From contig CATNEN010000038.1 of the NCBI GenBank assembly GCA_950097015.1, positions 4,881,001 through 4,945,000 on the forward strand: 64,000 bases of DNA. Reading direction: 5' to 3'. The position numbers were made by a program, and so were the translations under genes. This document shows, piece after piece, positions 49,981-61,460 of this stretch (positions within the stretch are counted from its first letter, which is position 1; every line of letters begins with the position of its first letter). The notes beneath the pieces were generated by a model. That model was not told where the DNA came from and searched no databases. It saw only the letters and a list, made by a program, of their open reading frames with translations. Source of the stretch: Macrostomum hystrix (lineage: Eukaryota > Platyhelminthes > Macrostomidae).

Positions 49981-50239
49981 TGCTATAAAAGTCTGTAAAT
50001 TCAGCTGCTAAAAAGTATATACTAGACGAATTAAAAGTATTTCTGCTCCCCGAAGGGGGGCAAAACTTGCTAGTTTATATACTAAAAATGAAAATCCTAA
50101 TTGCTTTTTTGTTTGTATTTTTTTGCATTGACTACCATTTCTCTGCTGCTCCGAGTATAATAATGATTTACATTCGTGCAACCTAAGAAGCAACAATTTT
50201 TCTCTGAAACATACAGATTCGACATCAGGCTTAATAATA

Positions 50240-50450
50240 GAAAAATATTTGCAGGAGGGCTGAGGGCCCTGGCACATCATTTGGTGACTGTAGACCCACG
50301 GTAGACAGCGAGTGGTAGTTCTGCTCATTGCGCTGACTCCTAAACACACACGCCCATAGATACTGTACGCATGCACACTCCCACAGATGTATAAATCTAC
50401 ACTGACATTCTCATCGTCAATCAGTGTAAAATATCACGACATTGCACGAC
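50240..50450 (+). mobile_element. SINE3-like repeat
   Basis: Contains GGCACATCATTTGGTGACTG, GTAGACCCACGG, GCGCTGACTCCTAAACACAC, matching copies at 34574 and 56000. Confidence 0.7.
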
Positions 50451-50494
50451 AAGCCCCCAAGCCCCTTTCGGGAACTGATAAACTAATAAAATAC

Positions 50495-50640
50495 CAGTGG
50501 GTTGCCATAGGAACTGATGCATCCTTTGTGAGGAGGCAATTTAGCCTATTCCGCTGACCCTGAGCACGCACAGGGACACAGGCGCTTACGTGTTGACGTC
50601 TGCCCCGACTTTCTGATTATCAGTCCTTTTAGCTGTTGAT
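50495..50640 (+). mobile_element. Second, more diverged SINE3-like fragment
   Basis: Contains GAGGAGGCAATTTAGCC, CCGCTGACCCTGAGCACGCA and CGTCTGCCCCGACTTTCTGA, resembling 56060-56160. Confidence 0.55.
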
Positions 50641-51003
50641 TATACTCAAAATGCTTTTTAATACATGTTCGACGCATGTTTTCCTAGAAATTCGCAATTT
50701 TCTATTTTCTTCCAAAAATTAACAGTTTTGCTATGAATCTGTTTATTGTGTCTGCCTTTGCTAAGCTGTGCCTTCGTCCCCGATCACAGAACGCTATCCT
50801 GTTGAGCGTAAATAAAGTACCTAAGGTATAACCGATTGTGTCAGCAGATAGACAATTTTCTGCTGAATTTTTGAAGATTTCACTCAAGGCAAGATAATTT
50901 GCATAGGCTCCGCAATGCACCTGAAATATGTATTTAAATATATATCTAATTTACTAACCTAACCTTCCGTGTGAGGTAAGTATAAGGTGGGTAGGTATAA
51001 ACT
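50641..51003. other. Intergenic, no gene seen
   Basis: AT-rich spacer between SINE3-like and SINE1 copies. Confidence 0.5.
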
Positions 51004-51016
51004 CTCATCTAGCTCT

Positions 51017-51335
51017 AATAATAGTATAATGATAATAATTGATACACCTGCCCCAATTGGGCCAGATGTGCAGCCGACAGCACAGCCGCAGCTATTGCAC
51101 GGCGCATCTGAAGGCTGCGTACAGCTGTTCAGTCCATGGACAGGGGAGACGCCACACCCACCTTCAATTATTCCAGCTAATGCTGGTACCCATTTAACAG
51201 CTGGGTGAACTGAAGCAATGCAGAGTTAAGTGTCTTGCTAAAGGACACAAATTGTTCCAGTGGAGTCGGGAATCGAACCCCCGACCTTCAAGTCGTGAGT
51301 CCGATGCCCTAACCACTAGACTACAATCTCTCTAG
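51017..51335 (-). mobile_element. SINE1 with perfect 13-bp target-site duplication
   Basis: Minus-strand SINE1: head (A and B boxes) at 51265-51330, body matching 11831-12140, and a tail of ATT/TAA repeats at 51017-51040. The flanks CTCATCTAGCTCT at 51004-51016 and 51336-51348 are identical, which fixes the insertion boundaries and suggests a young insertion. Confidence 0.9.
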
Positions 51336-51551
51336 CTCATCTAGCTCTCAGCTCTTAATACACGTCCTTCGCTCACGCTATTGAAGTATGTCTTACAAAA
51401 TCTAGAAAATTTATTAGGGGCCGATTTAGACTGAGAAGCCAACTGCTAAAACCTAGTTAGAAATGTGTGAATAAGAAAATATAACACAATGCACACATAT
51501 TACACACAATAATGTGTGTAATATAATATAATATATGAGTACTTAGGCTAC

Positions 51552-51598
51552 AACCACTAGGCTACAACCTCTATATAAGAGGTTGTAGCCTAGTGGTT
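51552..51598. repeat. Perfect 21-bp inverted repeat made of two SINE1 heads
   Basis: Arms 51552-51572 and 51578-51598 are exact reverse complements around ATATA. Each arm carries the SINE1 head sequence GGTTGTAGCCTAGTGGTT. Two head fragments in head-to-head array, or a foldback relic. Confidence 0.9.
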
Positions 51599-52130
51599 AG
51601 AGCGTCGGAGCGTCGGACAGCGTAGGCTGAATCTATTTATAAGCCATCGGTGAGGTGGTGGGTGCACAGATAACTCGTGCGCATGGTGACACATGCATTG
51701 AGCTTAGCTCACTTTAGCCAGCAAATAACAAATAAAAAACAGGAGCGAATAACAATGACAATGTTAGGGCGCGGGGCCGGTCAGGGTGGTCCGCCGGTCC
51801 GTCCTGCAGCGTTGTCTTCCGTAGGGAAGAACGTGGCTCGTCTTGTCGCCCGGAGGAACTTGACGAGCCGTGGAATGGGGTGGGTGACACATTAATTGAG
51901 TTCACTGTAGCCAGCCAATAACAAGCAGGAGCGAACTACAATAACAATATTAGGCCACGCAACCTTTAACAATGCAACCTGTTACAAAGTCCAGTGTCAC
52001 TATGTCACAAAAACTAGTTTTTTTGTACGCTTATGATCGCCTAATTATGGCGAGTTGTTCAGTACAAAGTTGAGTTCGTGCTGAGTTCATGTTTATATTC
52101 AGTTGATGCTCAGTTCAGTTTAGCAGTTGT

Positions 52131-53171
52131 TCAGTTGACAGACCTGAACACTCTGCGCAGGTCGATCTCGTGCAGCCTATTGTTGCTGATACCGAATGCG
52201 GCTACGACTCCATTGATCGATTCAGTCAGGTTGGGTGTGAAGCTACTCCAGCCCACTGTCAAGCAGTACTCAGGGTCGTTGTGGAGATAGTTTGTAAGAT
52301 TCCCCCATCCGTGCGGGACTGGAGAGCCATCCACAAAGAAATTGAAGTCAAAGTTTTTGACATCCAAAAAATGGACTCCGGATCTATTCAGTCCAACCGC
52401 GAGGCTGAAGAACTGCTCCCCATCGCCCGGCAAGGCAGATTCGTTGGTGAAGAATTTGGCGAGCGGACCCAGGTTAGCGTAAACGGCTCCGTTCGGATTC
52501 GAGTTCGGCGCCATGAAGTTTTTCTCGAGAATCTGCATGGACATGGTCTGAAAAGTGGCGCAGTCCGTCAGCTCCATGAAGCAGTTGTGGTCGGGTTTCC
52601 TATTCAGCCGCATCGCCATCGAAAAGGAGTCCATGCTGTACATCAGTCCGACGAGCTTGGTCGACCAAAGCCTCGATTTGTTAGTTCCATCCAGGCGAGG
52701 CCCCTCGCTTGTCCAGGTGACGCCAGAAGAGGACAATGTGACCTCGGAGCCGTTGATCGGACAGGTGAGACTCTCCATTCGCTCAGTCCCGGCGTCGCCA
52801 GCCCAGAAGTAGGTGAACAGCTGGCTGGCCGCGATCGCGTCATACTTGGTGCCGATGACGGTCCTGCAACTGGTCGGCGAGGCCTGGTCGAAGCGGCCAG
52901 CTGACCTCAGCAGCTCGCAGACCCGCTGGTAGACAAACAGACTGCAGGAGGTGGCGCGGTCGTTCCACTGGGCGACAGTCAGATTCGTTGGCATGGATGA
53001 TCGGCTGTCCGCTAAGCAGTCGATGAGGGAGGTGGCGTGCGAGCGACTGCCGAGAGACTCATTCAGGCAGGTCGTGTGGAAAATGTCGAGCACGTTGGCA
53101 GTGGATGCCAGCGGCTGCCACAGCAGCAGCAGCAGCAGCGGCAGCGGCGGCAGCGGCAGCAGTGTGAGCAT
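52131..53171 (-). CDS. Secreted, Cys-rich glycoprotein, possible C-type-lectin-like C-terminus, 346 aa
   Basis: Not recognised as a named gene. The start at 53171 gives MLTLLPLPPLPLLLLLLWQP, a strong signal peptide, and lies 6 nt after a CCTCAG acceptor; an upstream in-frame ATG at 53318 would bury the signal by 49 residues. The mature part has nine cysteines and eight N-glycosylation sequons (such as NES, NLT, NGS). Near the C-terminus, AVGLNRSG, FFVDGSPVPHGW and DPEYCLTVG follow the order of conserved segments in C-type lectin domains (GLN, W.DG.P, CL.V), but the WND motif and a Ca2+ site are not visible. Coding in one exon. It sits on the strand opposite to the arrestin cluster. Role unknown: a secreted or surface lectin-like protein is the best guess. 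Confidence 0.75.
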   Translation of the reverse strand: MLTLLPLPPLPLLLLLLWQPLASTANVLDIFHTTCLNESLGSRSHATSLIDCLADSRSSMPTNLTVAQWNDRATSCSLFVYQRVCELLRSAGRFDQASPTSCRTVIGTKYDAIAASQLFTYFWAGDAGTERMESLTCPINGSEVTLSSSGVTWTSEGPRLDGTNKSRLWSTKLVGLMYSMDSFSMAMRLNRKPDHNCFMELTDCATFQTMSMQILEKNFMAPNSNPNGAVYANLGPLAKFFTNESALPGDGEQFFSLAVGLNRSGVHFLDVKNFDFNFFVDGSPVPHGWGNLTNYLHNDPEYCLTVGWSSFTPNLTESINGVVAAFGISNNRLHEIDLRRVFRSVN

Positions 53172-53559
53172 CGAGAGCTGAGGATTCTTGTTTTCAAGTT
53201 CCGCAGGACTGCTTTGGCATGGCCTTCGGGTTTCGGCTCCCAGATTTATGCAAATCTTTGAGTAGGGCTTCCAATATATCCATTCGCTCCAAAGTGTTTT
53301 GATATGAGTTATTAGCAACGGTAAAAAAATTTTTTTTCAGACAATCGATGTCATGGATGTCATGGCTCAGTGGAGTTTCTAAAATTAAAATGAGCAAAAC
53401 ATGGAGCGGGGTTTAATCTATTGTCACGCGTCACAGCTTGCAAGAAACGCTAATGCAGTGTGGCACTATAGAAGCTGCTATCTGTGAGTGTGGATTGTGT
53501 TAGTGCTCATGTCAAAATCAATGGCTCTTTGAAGCAAAAAGGGATTTGTTTACAACAAT

Positions 53560-53740
53560 CGGGTGGTCTGTGTACAGGCCCACCCGAATTTCTTACCTTA
53601 GAGGATGCTGGGTTTAGATAACGACACTAAAGTTTAGGACGCAATTTGCGTCTCAGGGGAGGCTGAGATTTGAACCCCCGGCCTCTCATCCATAAATCCC
53701 GAAGGTTCACCACTGGGCTAAAAGCTCCAAATTTTCGAAT
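53560..53740 (-). mobile_element. tRNA-head SINE fragment of another family
   Basis: On the minus strand: TTTTAGCCCAGTGGTGAACC (A-box-like) and GGGGGTTCAAATCTC (B-box-like), followed by ACGCAAATTGCGTCC and GGTGGGCCTGTACACAG. Related in layout to SINE1 but with a different body. Confidence 0.6.
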
Positions 53741-55600
53741 CTTACTTAAATTCTGAAGTGGGTACTTGGACTTAAGAGCGGCGAGGTCTCATGACTGCCG
53801 ATTACTTCTAACCCGCGGGACTATCACTGATTAGCTCGCTGCAAAACTGGCGGAGCAGACAATTAAATGAAGGGATCCTAAATTCGCCGGCAGCAGGTAA
53901 GAAGGAGGGGTGAGGACAGGGGAGAGGGAAAGGGGGAGAGGAACAGCGCGGGGGAAGAGGATGGGGGAAGAGGACAAGGGGAGGAGGCGGGGTAGAGCAG
54001 CACGGAAAAGGCTCCGAAGGGGAAGTAGGGAGGAGAGTGGATCAGGGCTCAGTGACAGAAGGGAGTGGTCGTTTTGGCCTTAGGGTTAGCCAGCCCCACT
54101 CGTCCCATATGCCGCGGACCGAGCTAATGAGCCTTCCCCAACCGATGCTTCGTATCCGGCAATGAATTCACACAAGGGACTAGAGAGATAGCTACATGTC
54201 CGGAATCCTATTGCAGTGAGTAGCGCAATGCGCATGCTAGCGCCACCACCAACTGCGCCGCCACCGCAGCTATTTGGAAACTTGGAAGCTCCTCGTTTAT
54301 CACGCAAATCCTGACCAGCCGAACTACTGGGCGATTGCTGGGCAACATCCGTTTTAGACCGGGACTTAAATTACGCATCACAAGGGCATTCCTGAATTAA
54401 CGCTACAGGGGTCAAGAAAGGTGGTACTGGGAACTCAAACAAAATCCTCCTAAGATTTCTAAGATCTCCCCAGGCAATGGGCCGAAATGCTTAGAGCACT
54501 GAGCTCAGATTTGATATAGCTCACCAGGGAGGTGGCTGTACTTTTAGAAAGGCTAAAGAGCCTATTGTCCAAGGCAATGTGCCTGGTTAGGACTAAGCCC
54601 TAAACTGTCTGTGGACAAGGGGAGTGTCCGGGTAAAAAAGCTCCGAAAAGCTCCGGGAAGGTCCCAAGACAGGAGAAGAGGTCCAAGAGGGAGCGGCTGA
54701 TGCGCGCTTTCTAATATATAGCCCAGCGACAGCCCCAACCCCGGGATCAATCAAACACAGACCCGTATTGCAGCCGGCCTGTCAGCCAAGAGTCCGCCGA
54801 CATTACGCCACTGACTTTGACTTGAATACCATACTATACTATATCCTTCGTATGAAACTCTAAGAATAGTTTTAAAGCTTAGACAAGGAAAACTGGAAGC
54901 GAAATTATTTAAAATCAGACTAAAGCTAGCAAGATTCCTTCCTGCAAGCGAATTTCGGCAAGCAAGCTTCATATTAACCCCTAGCATAAAGAAAAAAGCA
55001 TACTCGTAAGTATGCACTAAATAACCTCAAAATAAGTATCAGGTCTGTGAATTCAGACACACCCTACACCACTGCTGTTTTTACAGGGAATCTTGTAAAG
55101 CAGTGTGGACTGTGGAACCCCCGGATCGATATGAAATTCATTCTCTTCCTTTGCTGCCTAAAATAATGTACATTGAACGGAGGCTCGCGCCAGTCTGGGG
55201 TTTTCCTTTCCTCTCTATCCAGTCATGTACATTTCTCTCTTGGGATGTCCCGCAAAAAATCTCGCTGTACATAGAAGAATGGCTGCTTTAAAATTGCTGC
55301 AGGAGATCCAGTTTGTTCAGGCCAACTGGATCCTCTCGTTTCTTTCATAAATTAATTTGATCTCAAAAGCAGCTTATAGGTCCAGTAAGTGAAAAAATCT
55401 GCATTTTCTGTTGGGCTATTATTATTGCAATGTAGAAGTGGTATTAGATATTTTTTATATAGAAGCTCCTCTGTTAAAGGCAGCAACTGAGTTTATGTTG
55501 GTTTTAAGAAGGCGAGGTAGCAGCTCGATGGGAAACTGTAGTGGGTCCCCTGCTGACTGATTGACCTGAGAGTGAGTCTGAATAACTATTCCCTATTCGT
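53741..55600. other. Spacer before ARRDC B, no gene seen
   Basis: Includes a purine-rich GGGGAGAGG-type stretch at about 53890-54030. The remainder is unique sequence with no coding features recognised; it ends in a GCCTTCTAG acceptor at 55611. Confidence 0.5.
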
Positions 55601-55623
55601 TCGCCTTCTAGCTCTGGAAGGTC

Positions 55624-58043
55624 ATGAAAATCGAGCGCTTTGAGATCGAGTTCATCAACGCCCGGCAGTTCAAGGAGGAAAATGTGCCGATCTTCTATTC
55701 CGGCCAGAGTGTCACGTTCAAGGTGGTAGTTGACTGCCCGGAGCCGGTCAAGTGTCAAGGTAACTCTCGTGGTGATTTATTTTGTAACTGTGCCTTCGTT
55801 AGTTAGCAAGCCTGGTGCTTTTAAGATTCAACCTTTTTCAAGGCATTGAAGTTGACATTTCTGGCAAGGCCTATGCGCTTGTTCAGACAAAGAATTCCAC
55901 GATCAACGAGACCCTGGAGACCTACCTTGAGCAGAAGTCTGCTATTTTTAGTGAGTTTTTCATATTATCGATTCGTATTATCAATTAATAGAATAGCAAT
56001 TTGCAAGAGGTCTGCGGGCGATGGCACATCAGTTGGTGACACTGGACCCGCAATAAGCGAGGAGGCAATTCTGCCCATGTCGCTGACTCCTGAGCATACA
56101 CGCACACAGATACTGTACACAAACTCACACAGGTGTGTACATCTGCCCTGACTTTCTTATCTTCAGGTAGTGTACACTTCACTGTGCCTTTGATTTGGCC
56201 CTCAAGGGTGCAGCTGCAGAGGGCAGATGTTTTTCCTGTACATGATCGTCATTTTCGGGACTTCTTTACACATCCGCACAGCGCCGCCAACGGACGGTCC
56301 GAATGCGGGCCACCACCCAGCCGGTCACGCCGAGTACCAGTTCACCTTCCAGCTGCCGCCAGCTGCTCCCTCATCATTCTTTGAGAAGACCTACGGCGGA
56401 ATCGCCTACTCGATCACTGCCGCGCTCAACCGGTCCTGGCACCTTCCCCAGGTTTCCTACAAGTCCCTGTGCGTCATTCGCAACTTGTGCTTGGACCAGC
56501 AGCCGGCGGACCTCGTCGGGCCCTACTCCGGCGAGGCGTTCCTGGACCCCAGGACCTGCTGCATCCTATTCAGCTGCTTCTGTACTGGAAAAATTCACGC
56601 CAATATCCACCTTGACAGGCGGGGCTACCTGTGCGGTGAGCCAATCACCATTGTCGGCGAGATTCGCAACGAATCCTGCAGCGACCTTGACAAGGTCACC
56701 ATTGAGATTCGCAAGGTAATTTGATTTCAATCTCAGTGAACTGAAACAGTAAGTGAATGCAAAATAAGAAAGCCTGTGCAGTTGTGGCACGCATGCGTGC
56801 AATAAAACATCTGAGAGCTTGATGCCCCGTTGTCGAAGCTTCGGACTCGAGGTCGAGAGTTCGAATCTGAGTCCTATAGTAACAATTTGTGTCCTTTAAC
56901 AAGACACGTAACTCAGCTATCAAAACCCTACCAGCAAGCAAAACTTTATTTCAGAAATTGAAGTTTAAGGGCAAGTCTGCTGGCACCAAGGTGGAGGCTG
57001 CCATCCTGGTGCCTGGCGTCAGGGCCAACGAATCGCTGCAGCTCCGGCATCAGCTGCCCGTGCCGACCGGCCTTGTGAGCTCCCACCTGCAGGGCTGCTC
57101 TGTGATTAACCTGAACTACTATCTTATTGTAAGCTCTTCTAATCAGCACCTCTTATGCAATCCCTAGCACCTAGCAGACCAACAAACTTTCAAATTAAAC
57201 TGCAGTGCTTAAAGTGATCCAAGTGACTATATTTTACCTTGCTCAGGTGCACGCTCACAATCGCATCTGCCCGATCGCCAAGACAAACTTCTGCGAGCTG
57301 ATCATCGGAGATGTGAAGAATCAGCATCAGCTTCAACAGCAGCAGATGTACCAGCAGCAGCAGCAGATGTACCAGCAGCAGCAGCAAATGTACCCACAGC
57401 AGCAGATGTATTGTAAGTTACTGACATAAAAACGATTATGTCACTTTAGAAGCCATTTTGTTACTTTTGAAGCGATTATGTCACTTAAGACGCGATCATG
57501 TCACTTAAGACGCGATTATGTCACTTAAGACGCGATTATGTCACTTAAGACGCGATTATGTCACTCTAGAAGCGATTATGTCACTTAAGAAGCGATTGTG
57601 TCACTTACAAAACCTGTATTGTTTTAATTGGGTTTTTTATAAAAAAGCATCAAAATGACATCCTTGAAGCGCTTTTACGAGCCATAAAGTCACGCCTTAA
57701 AGCACAATAGAGGCTTAAATGAGTCTTTCTTTAGCCATTAAAAACAATTCGAACTCCCCTCAGACATTGTTTGAGTTGTTTATAAGAGCGTTCGTGCAAT
57801 TACCTGACTGTCTAGAAGGCTAGCACGAAGGGCTGAGAGGTCAGGTGTCGTGCTGATTGGGTTAATCAGCGAAGTTTCTGTCATATCTGTCATGTTACAC
57901 TAAATTCTTCAGATCCACCTGGCGAGTCGTCAACCCAATACGAGTTCGGTGCCGCCGTGGGATTGGATTCACAGGCCCTGCAGCAGTCGCAGTGGATACC
58001 TGGCTACCCAGTGCTACCTGGCCAACAGCTCGACCAGTTCTAG
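55624..58043 (+). CDS. Alpha-arrestin (ARRDC) B, 6 exons, 382 aa
   Basis: Exons 55624-55759, 55843-55950, 56282-56715, 56955-57128, 57247-57412 and 57913-58043 join in frame with the same phase series (1, 1, 0, 0, 1) as ARRDC A and C. N-domain MKIERFEIEFINARQF; inter-domain HHPAGHAEYQFTFQLPPAAP; C-domain YLCGEPITIVGEI and LRHQLPVPTGL. The tail has four QMY-separated glutamine runs and ends QWIPGYPVLPGQQLDQF. No PPxY or PSAP is visible, so it probably does not recruit WW-domain ligases in the way ARRDC A would. Introns contain a SINE3-like copy, a tRNA-head SINE fragment and a 20-bp minisatellite. An acceptor is 12 nt before the ATG. Confidence 0.92.
56000..56220 (+). mobile_element. SINE3-like repeat in ARRDC B intron 2
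   Basis: Carries GGCACATCAGTTGGTGACAC, GTCGCTGACTCCTGAGCATA, GTACATCTGCCCTGACTTTC and CCCTCAAGGGTG, matching 34574-34920 and 50240-50450. Confidence 0.72.
56815..56935 (+). mobile_element. SINE1-related head in ARRDC B intron 3
   Basis: A tRNA-like segment (GAGAGTTCGAATCTGAGTCC B-box region) followed by AATTTGTGTCCTTTAACAAG and ACACGTAACTC, matching the SINE1 post-head sequence. The downstream body is missing. Confidence 0.6.
57421..57606 (+). repeat. 20-bp minisatellite, about 9 units, in ARRDC B intron 5
   Basis: The unit GATTATGTCACTTAAGACGC. It starts about 10 nt after the exon 5 splice donor at 57413. Confidence 0.92.
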
Positions 58044-58118
58044 TTCTTGTGCTCCCTCGGCGATAAAATCTCAAGAAAGTACTTTTCGTGGTTCAAGTAC
58101 CATATTTTGGTCCAAAGA

Positions 58119-58124
58119 AATAAA
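58119..58124 (+). other. Polyadenylation signal of ARRDC B
   Basis: AATAAA 76 nt after the ARRDC B stop codon, just before a SINE1 fragment. Confidence 0.8.
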
Positions 58125-58137
58125 ATGAGTACGGAAT

Positions 58138-58262
58138 TAGGCGAATTAAGATTTCGGGGTGGGTGTGGCATCCCGCCTCCAGTCCACAGACTGAACAGCT
58201 GTACATAAACTTTGGATGGGTCACACAGTAGCTGCTGCTGTTCAACTGGCTTATGTGTCCAT
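58138..58262 (+). mobile_element. SINE1 3' fragment
   Basis: GGGTGGGTGTGGCATCCCGC and CAGTCCACAGACTGAACAGC match the SINE1 body. The tRNA head is absent. Confidence 0.7.
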
Positions 58263-59301
58263 TCTCTCTTTCTATCCTAAAGATAGAAATCTTTAATTTT
58301 TCTATTTCTCTTAAAAAATAAATACTTTCGAATACTACATAAAAACACTTTTTAAAGTTAAAAGTACAGATCAGCTTATGTAAATGCAAAGCAATGACTG
58401 CACTTTACACTTCTATAAATAGTTGTTGGAGTATATTCCATTTTACTAGCTAATGCTAACAACAAATGCAATGTATTACATGTTTTTTATTTTTTTGTAC
58501 TTTTTTCAAGCCTTTTAATAAAAGGTATGTGCTTACACAACATGCATATTTATCTCTACTGTGCTATCTCTACTTAATACTTTACTTTGAGAGCACCGCG
58601 CTAGAGGTGTGGCTGTGCCACGTGCAGTACGTCTGGGTTATAGTTGTGTTTTTAATCTATCTATCCTTAGTAGGCATGTCGTACGAGTACGCAAACTCCT
58701 TTGATGGATAATTCTTTGCTTTTTCATGTTTTGACTCTTTTCTACCAAGAGTTCGTTGCTGAACAACTCTTTGACAACAGTTTTAAGTAGATCAGGCTCT
58801 GAGAAATTTTACAACTTTATAGCCACTCGTGACACTTTAACTGAGACATAATATATAATTATCTAAATAAGAAGAAACATTTAAAACATAATCTACATCT
58901 GTTGCTATTGACTTAGTATTATTATATTTATCAAGTGAGAGCTTTTCGTCCGACTCTTACGTAGTATAGTATAGGACTTTTGCGATAATGCTAGTTCTTA
59001 TGCTCACTCCGCTGAGCCCTCAAATATATATGTAGTTTCTTCCCCCCCCCTCAGCAATGAAACTGACCATGCAGTCTCCCCTGCTGAATCAAATTAAGTG
59101 TACTCTTGTACATTTGTCTGGCGCACTCCGTGAACCCCAGACTTCTCACCAGCCACCCCAGCAACGCCACCCCAACCAAACTCCCAAGGCCACCGGATAG
59201 CGACAGAAAAAGCACTGCGTCTGGAACTAGTATAATTTGCACACCGAACATTGTTCGTACTGGGAAACTGTGAAACTGTAAAAATCGTGTACAGTTCGAC
59301 T
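58263..59301. other. Spacer between ARRDC B and C, no gene seen
   Basis: AT-rich and featureless to inspection. A C-run at 59041-59050 may be an acceptor tract. No consensus TATA box stands out. Confidence 0.5.
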
Positions 59302-61460
59302 ATGAAAATTGAATCTTTCGACATTTTGTTTGACGATGCTCAGACGAATCCGCACAGCGTCTATCACTCTGGCCAGAATATTGTCTTCAGGGTGCAATTG
59401 AAACTCCGAGAGGCAGTGAGATGCACACGTGAGTGGGTGCCTACCTTCTGCTGATTGGTGTCCACCATTAAAACGTCAAAGCTGAGCCTCTACAATAATC
59501 ATTTTCAATTTTCAGAGGTGACAGTGACTCTGCTCGGCAAGTCGAAGGTCAAATGGACGGAGAAAAAGGGCAAGTATTCGTCAAAGACTTACCAGTCTGA
59601 GGAGGTCTACATCGACCATACGGTTGTGGTATTCAGTGAGCGCATTTTCAATTTCTTCAATTTACTTTATTGTTTTGGTAACTATGGTAACAATACAACA
59701 ATAACTATAGCTATACCTATTCCTATACTTATACCTATTACTGTGGTAGCCATTGTAAGCACTTTACGTCTTTGCATCTAAAAAAATGTTCCCGTCAGCA
59801 CTAATTTGAGAAAATGGACGGTGTTAAACTGTTGGCTGTAGCGAAGACGTCGATAGTTTAGAGACGTCACATTGTAGTGTAGCAAGCGGTTCTGAGAAGC
59901 TGTGTGACCCACTTTTTATAAGAAGCCTTTCAGTGGGTCTATCGAATGTCTATCGCCCATTGCACATTGGCTCATTTTTAAATGAAGCATCCAAAGTTAA
60001 TACGATCGAGTAATTAGATTAGCAGCATCTACAAGACCAGAGTGACCCGACCTGACCCATTTAGCACCGGATTCTGACGGGCCGGACGCAGGCAAACACC
60101 CGGCTGGCGAGTTCTTCTATCCGTTCGGTTTTCAACTGCCAGCAACTTCGCCCTCCTCTTTCGAGGGCGCGCACGGCAGCATTCGCTATTTCATAAAGGC
60201 CAGCATGGACCGGCCCTGGAAAACGGACAACTACGCGCAGAAGTACCTCACCGTCGTGCGCGATTTGGACTTAAACGCCATGGCCGCAGACGATATTGGA
60301 CCTTTCACGTCAGCGGAGGAAGCGCCTGTCCACGTCTGCTTCTGTTTCGGCTGCCGCAAAGGCAAGGTTGGCATCAACGCAGCCTTGTCCAAGAGGGGCT
60401 ATGTGCCTGGCGAACAGCTGCACGTGACGGGCTACATAATCAACAGCAGCCATTCTGATTTGGACATTGTCGTCATGGATATCTACCAGGTGCGTCTTAA
60501 ACCTCCTGCTATATTTAGCTTGATGCTCTCAGCATGAGCACCAATAGCAAACGGTTCGACCAGTTTATTCTGAGCATTCCTTTATAACCACCCGCTATTG
60601 TCAAGCACATCACAGAATCTGCGGACGACGAAATGAAAGTGACGGAACGAGTAGCTTCCTCAGCACAGCTGCCGCCGATGAGGCGCGGACAGACCCAGCG
60701 CCTCAATCACCTGCTGCCTGTGCCGGCTGTGCCTGCTTCCTACCTGAGTGGCTGCACCAACATAGAAATTCGCTACTTCTTTCGGGTGAGTTGACAAGCT
60801 CGCAAGCTCACATACTCACAAGCTTTGCTAAAATATCTTAGAATGGATCGATATCCATAAAATGTTAACAATGCCACCTTATTCAGATTCGAGCCGGCGA
60901 CGGGTGCTGCGTCAGCTTCCAGCATAAAGTATGCGAGCTGCAGATCGGCACTGTGCCTCTACAGACATACCTCATGATCACCATCGTCCCAGATCCGGCT
61001 CAGCAGCAGCAGTCTGGAGCCATTGAACGCGTGGTCAGTGCTCAACCAGCTGCTGCACTGGACTATATTTGTAAGAGACCTTGATAAAGGCTGTTTCTGA
61101 CTGTTAGCACTGAAATTCAGTGCTAATTATGTCAATTATGTCATGTCTGAAATTCAGTGCAAACCAGAATTTGAGTGCAGCCCCACTATCTTCCTTGTTT
61201 CAGCGTCGGCACACCGGCAGCACTATGCAGAATGCACCTTCGGTCGAGTCGATATGGACAAAGCAGAGGGTGTCTGCCATTGCTTCCAGGAAAAATGGGC
61301 TCCCAGCTACCCAATGATAGAGATGCCGCAACCCTATCAGATGCAGCATTGGCAGCAGCAGCAGCAGCAGCAGCAGTATTCGCAGCAACAGCAGCAAGAG
61401 CAGCAGGCCGAGGATATTCAGTTGCAACCATTGCTGCATTCGCACGATACTTCCGCTTAG
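59302..61460 (+). CDS. Alpha-arrestin (ARRDC) C, 6 exons, 430 aa
   Basis: Exons 59302-59428, 59516-59635, 60065-60489, 60606-60785, 60887-61070 and 61204-61460 join in frame (phases 1, 1, 0, 0, 1). Exons 1, 3 and 4 are exactly the same lengths as in ARRDC A (127, 425, 180), showing they are close paralogues. The start MKIESFDILFDDAQTNPHSV aligns with ARRDC A; an ATG 17 codons upstream is less likely. Inter-domain HPAGEFFYPFGFQLPATSP; C-domain YVPGEQLHVTGYI and LNHLLPVPAVP. Where ARRDC A has SPPSYEECMFGRVQMD, this protein has HRQHYAECTFGRVDMD, so the PPxY is lost. The tail ends in Q-rich runs. A poly(A) signal lies at 62017-62022. Confidence 0.92.

Noticed and set aside
48805-49998. Long open frames on both strands rich in INWGII, QLGDH and PQLTMI
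   Set aside because: 18-bp repeat in frame on both strands; no start context, splice or family support.
53172-53318. N-terminal 49-residue extension of the secreted protein
   Set aside because: It would place the signal peptide internally; a CCTCAG acceptor lies just before the preferred ATG.
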